Shown one piece after another: positions 63,681 to 64,000 of a DNA stretch of 64,000 nt. Source of the stretch: Paenibacillus sp. NEAU-GSW1 (GTDB taxonomy: Bacteria; Bacillota; Bacilli; Paenibacillales; Paenibacillaceae); contig NZ_WOVL01000001.1 of the NCBI RefSeq assembly GCF_009737085.1, positions 186,001-250,000 of the forward strand. Direction: 5' to 3'. The translations under genes and the position numbers were made by a program. Every line of letters starts with the position of its first letter. The first letter of the stretch is position 1. The notes below the pieces were generated by a model. The model worked only from the letters and a program-made list of their open reading frames with translations. It was not told the DNA's origin and did not search any database.

Positions 63681-64000
63681 GTGACCGAGAAGCAGCATAT
63701 TATAATTAAAGGCGTTAAGGAAGGTCTCGTTTTCCTTCTCGACGACCAGTGCGAATTCGCCGACTTGATGGATGAATTGCAATATAAGCTAGAGAAAACG
63801 CATCAGCAGCTGCTGTCCGGACCGCTCGTTCATGTGCATGTCAGGCTTGGGACGAGACAGATCGAGAATGAGGAAAAGGAACGAATTCGCAACATCATTC
63901 GTTCCCAAGGCAATTTGATCGTGCAGTCGGTTGAATCGGAAGTGCCGCAAGAGGACAAATCAAAGACCGAACCGAGCGGCCCTACTGTAATAACCGGCAT
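63681..64000 (+). CDS. minC: Septum site-determining protein MinC (3' end outside window)
   Basis: The visible 106 residues form the N-terminal FtsZ-interacting domain: TEKQHIIIKGVKEGLVFLLD, DQCEFADLMDELQYKLEKTH, VHVHVRLGTRQIENEEKERI and the strand-helix RNIIRSQGNLIVQSVESEVP before a linker. It inhibits Z-ring formation away from midcell together with MinD. GTG 63681 has GGGAGGG at 63668-63674. Fourth gene of the mreBCD-minC cluster; minD would be expected next. Confidence 0.92.
   Translation, partial: MTEKQHIIIKGVKEGLVFLLDDQCEFADLMDELQYKLEKTHQQLLSGPLVHVHVRLGTRQIENEEKERIRNIIRSQGNLIVQSVESEVPQEDKSKTEPSGPTVITG

Overview
The window looks like a chromosomal segment of an endospore-forming Gram-positive bacterium of the Paenibacillaceae, most likely Paenibacillus or a close relative (inference). 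It carries sporulation and germination genes (gerM, a ger operon, spoVID, spoIIB), has moderate GC content and strong AGGAGG-type ribosome binding sites, and its gene order follows the Bacillus subtilis series gerM-rph-rdgB-tRNA-ysoA-tig-clpX-lonB-lonA-ysxC-hemAXCDBL-spoVID-valS-folC-spoIIB-maf-radC-mreBCD-minC. Two genes are cut by the window edges: icd lacks its first few codons and minC lacks its 3' part. Layout: 1-2232 holds TCA-cycle icd and mdh. 2344-6805 holds recQ, a small membrane protein, a PfkB-type sugar kinase and a DeoR-type regulator. 6868-10545 (minus strand) holds a GT39-like membrane glycosyltransferase and the nagB-nagA amino-sugar operon. 10738-12848 holds fni and an MBL-fold hydrolase. 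12886-14772 is a cyclic-di-GMP-I riboswitch with an overlapping terminator, followed by an LPXTG surface protein with a 24-bp tandem repeat tract. 15122-18402 holds pgpA (minus), gerM, rph and rdgB. 18468-21729 holds asnB (minus), three unrecognised small genes, one behind a LexA-like box, and tRNA-Arg(TCT) (minus). 21939-26479 is the protein quality-control block ysoA-tig-clpP-clpX, then ispG. 27870-33084 is a five-gene spore-germination operon (B-A-B-C-small membrane protein) lying between the Clp genes and lonB-lonA-ysxC. 38365-39757 holds an unknown Paenibacillus-type gene and speD. 40070-47947 is a complete C5-pathway haem/sirohaem operon (hemA-hemX-sirC-hemC-cobA/hemD fusion-hemB-hemL). 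48027-51288 holds an RluA-like pseudouridine synthase, spoVID and transaldolase. 51583-57808 holds the T-box-controlled valS followed by folC and murC. 57956-64000 holds spoIIB, a DUF4321 gene, maf, radC and the mreBCD-minC cell-shape/division cluster. Most genes are ordinary housekeeping genes. The less ordinary content is in the non-coding DNA: the c-di-GMP switch on the surface protein; a long valS leader that combines a T-box, a large inverted repeat and 3.7 copies of a 39-bp hairpin repeat whose relative also abuts the hemB ribosome binding site; cross-pairing (pseudoknot-like) leaders before lonB and speD; dispersed GCAAAAGTGCAG motifs; and a LexA-like box before an uncharacterised gene. 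I found no insertion sequence, prophage, CRISPR array or rRNA.
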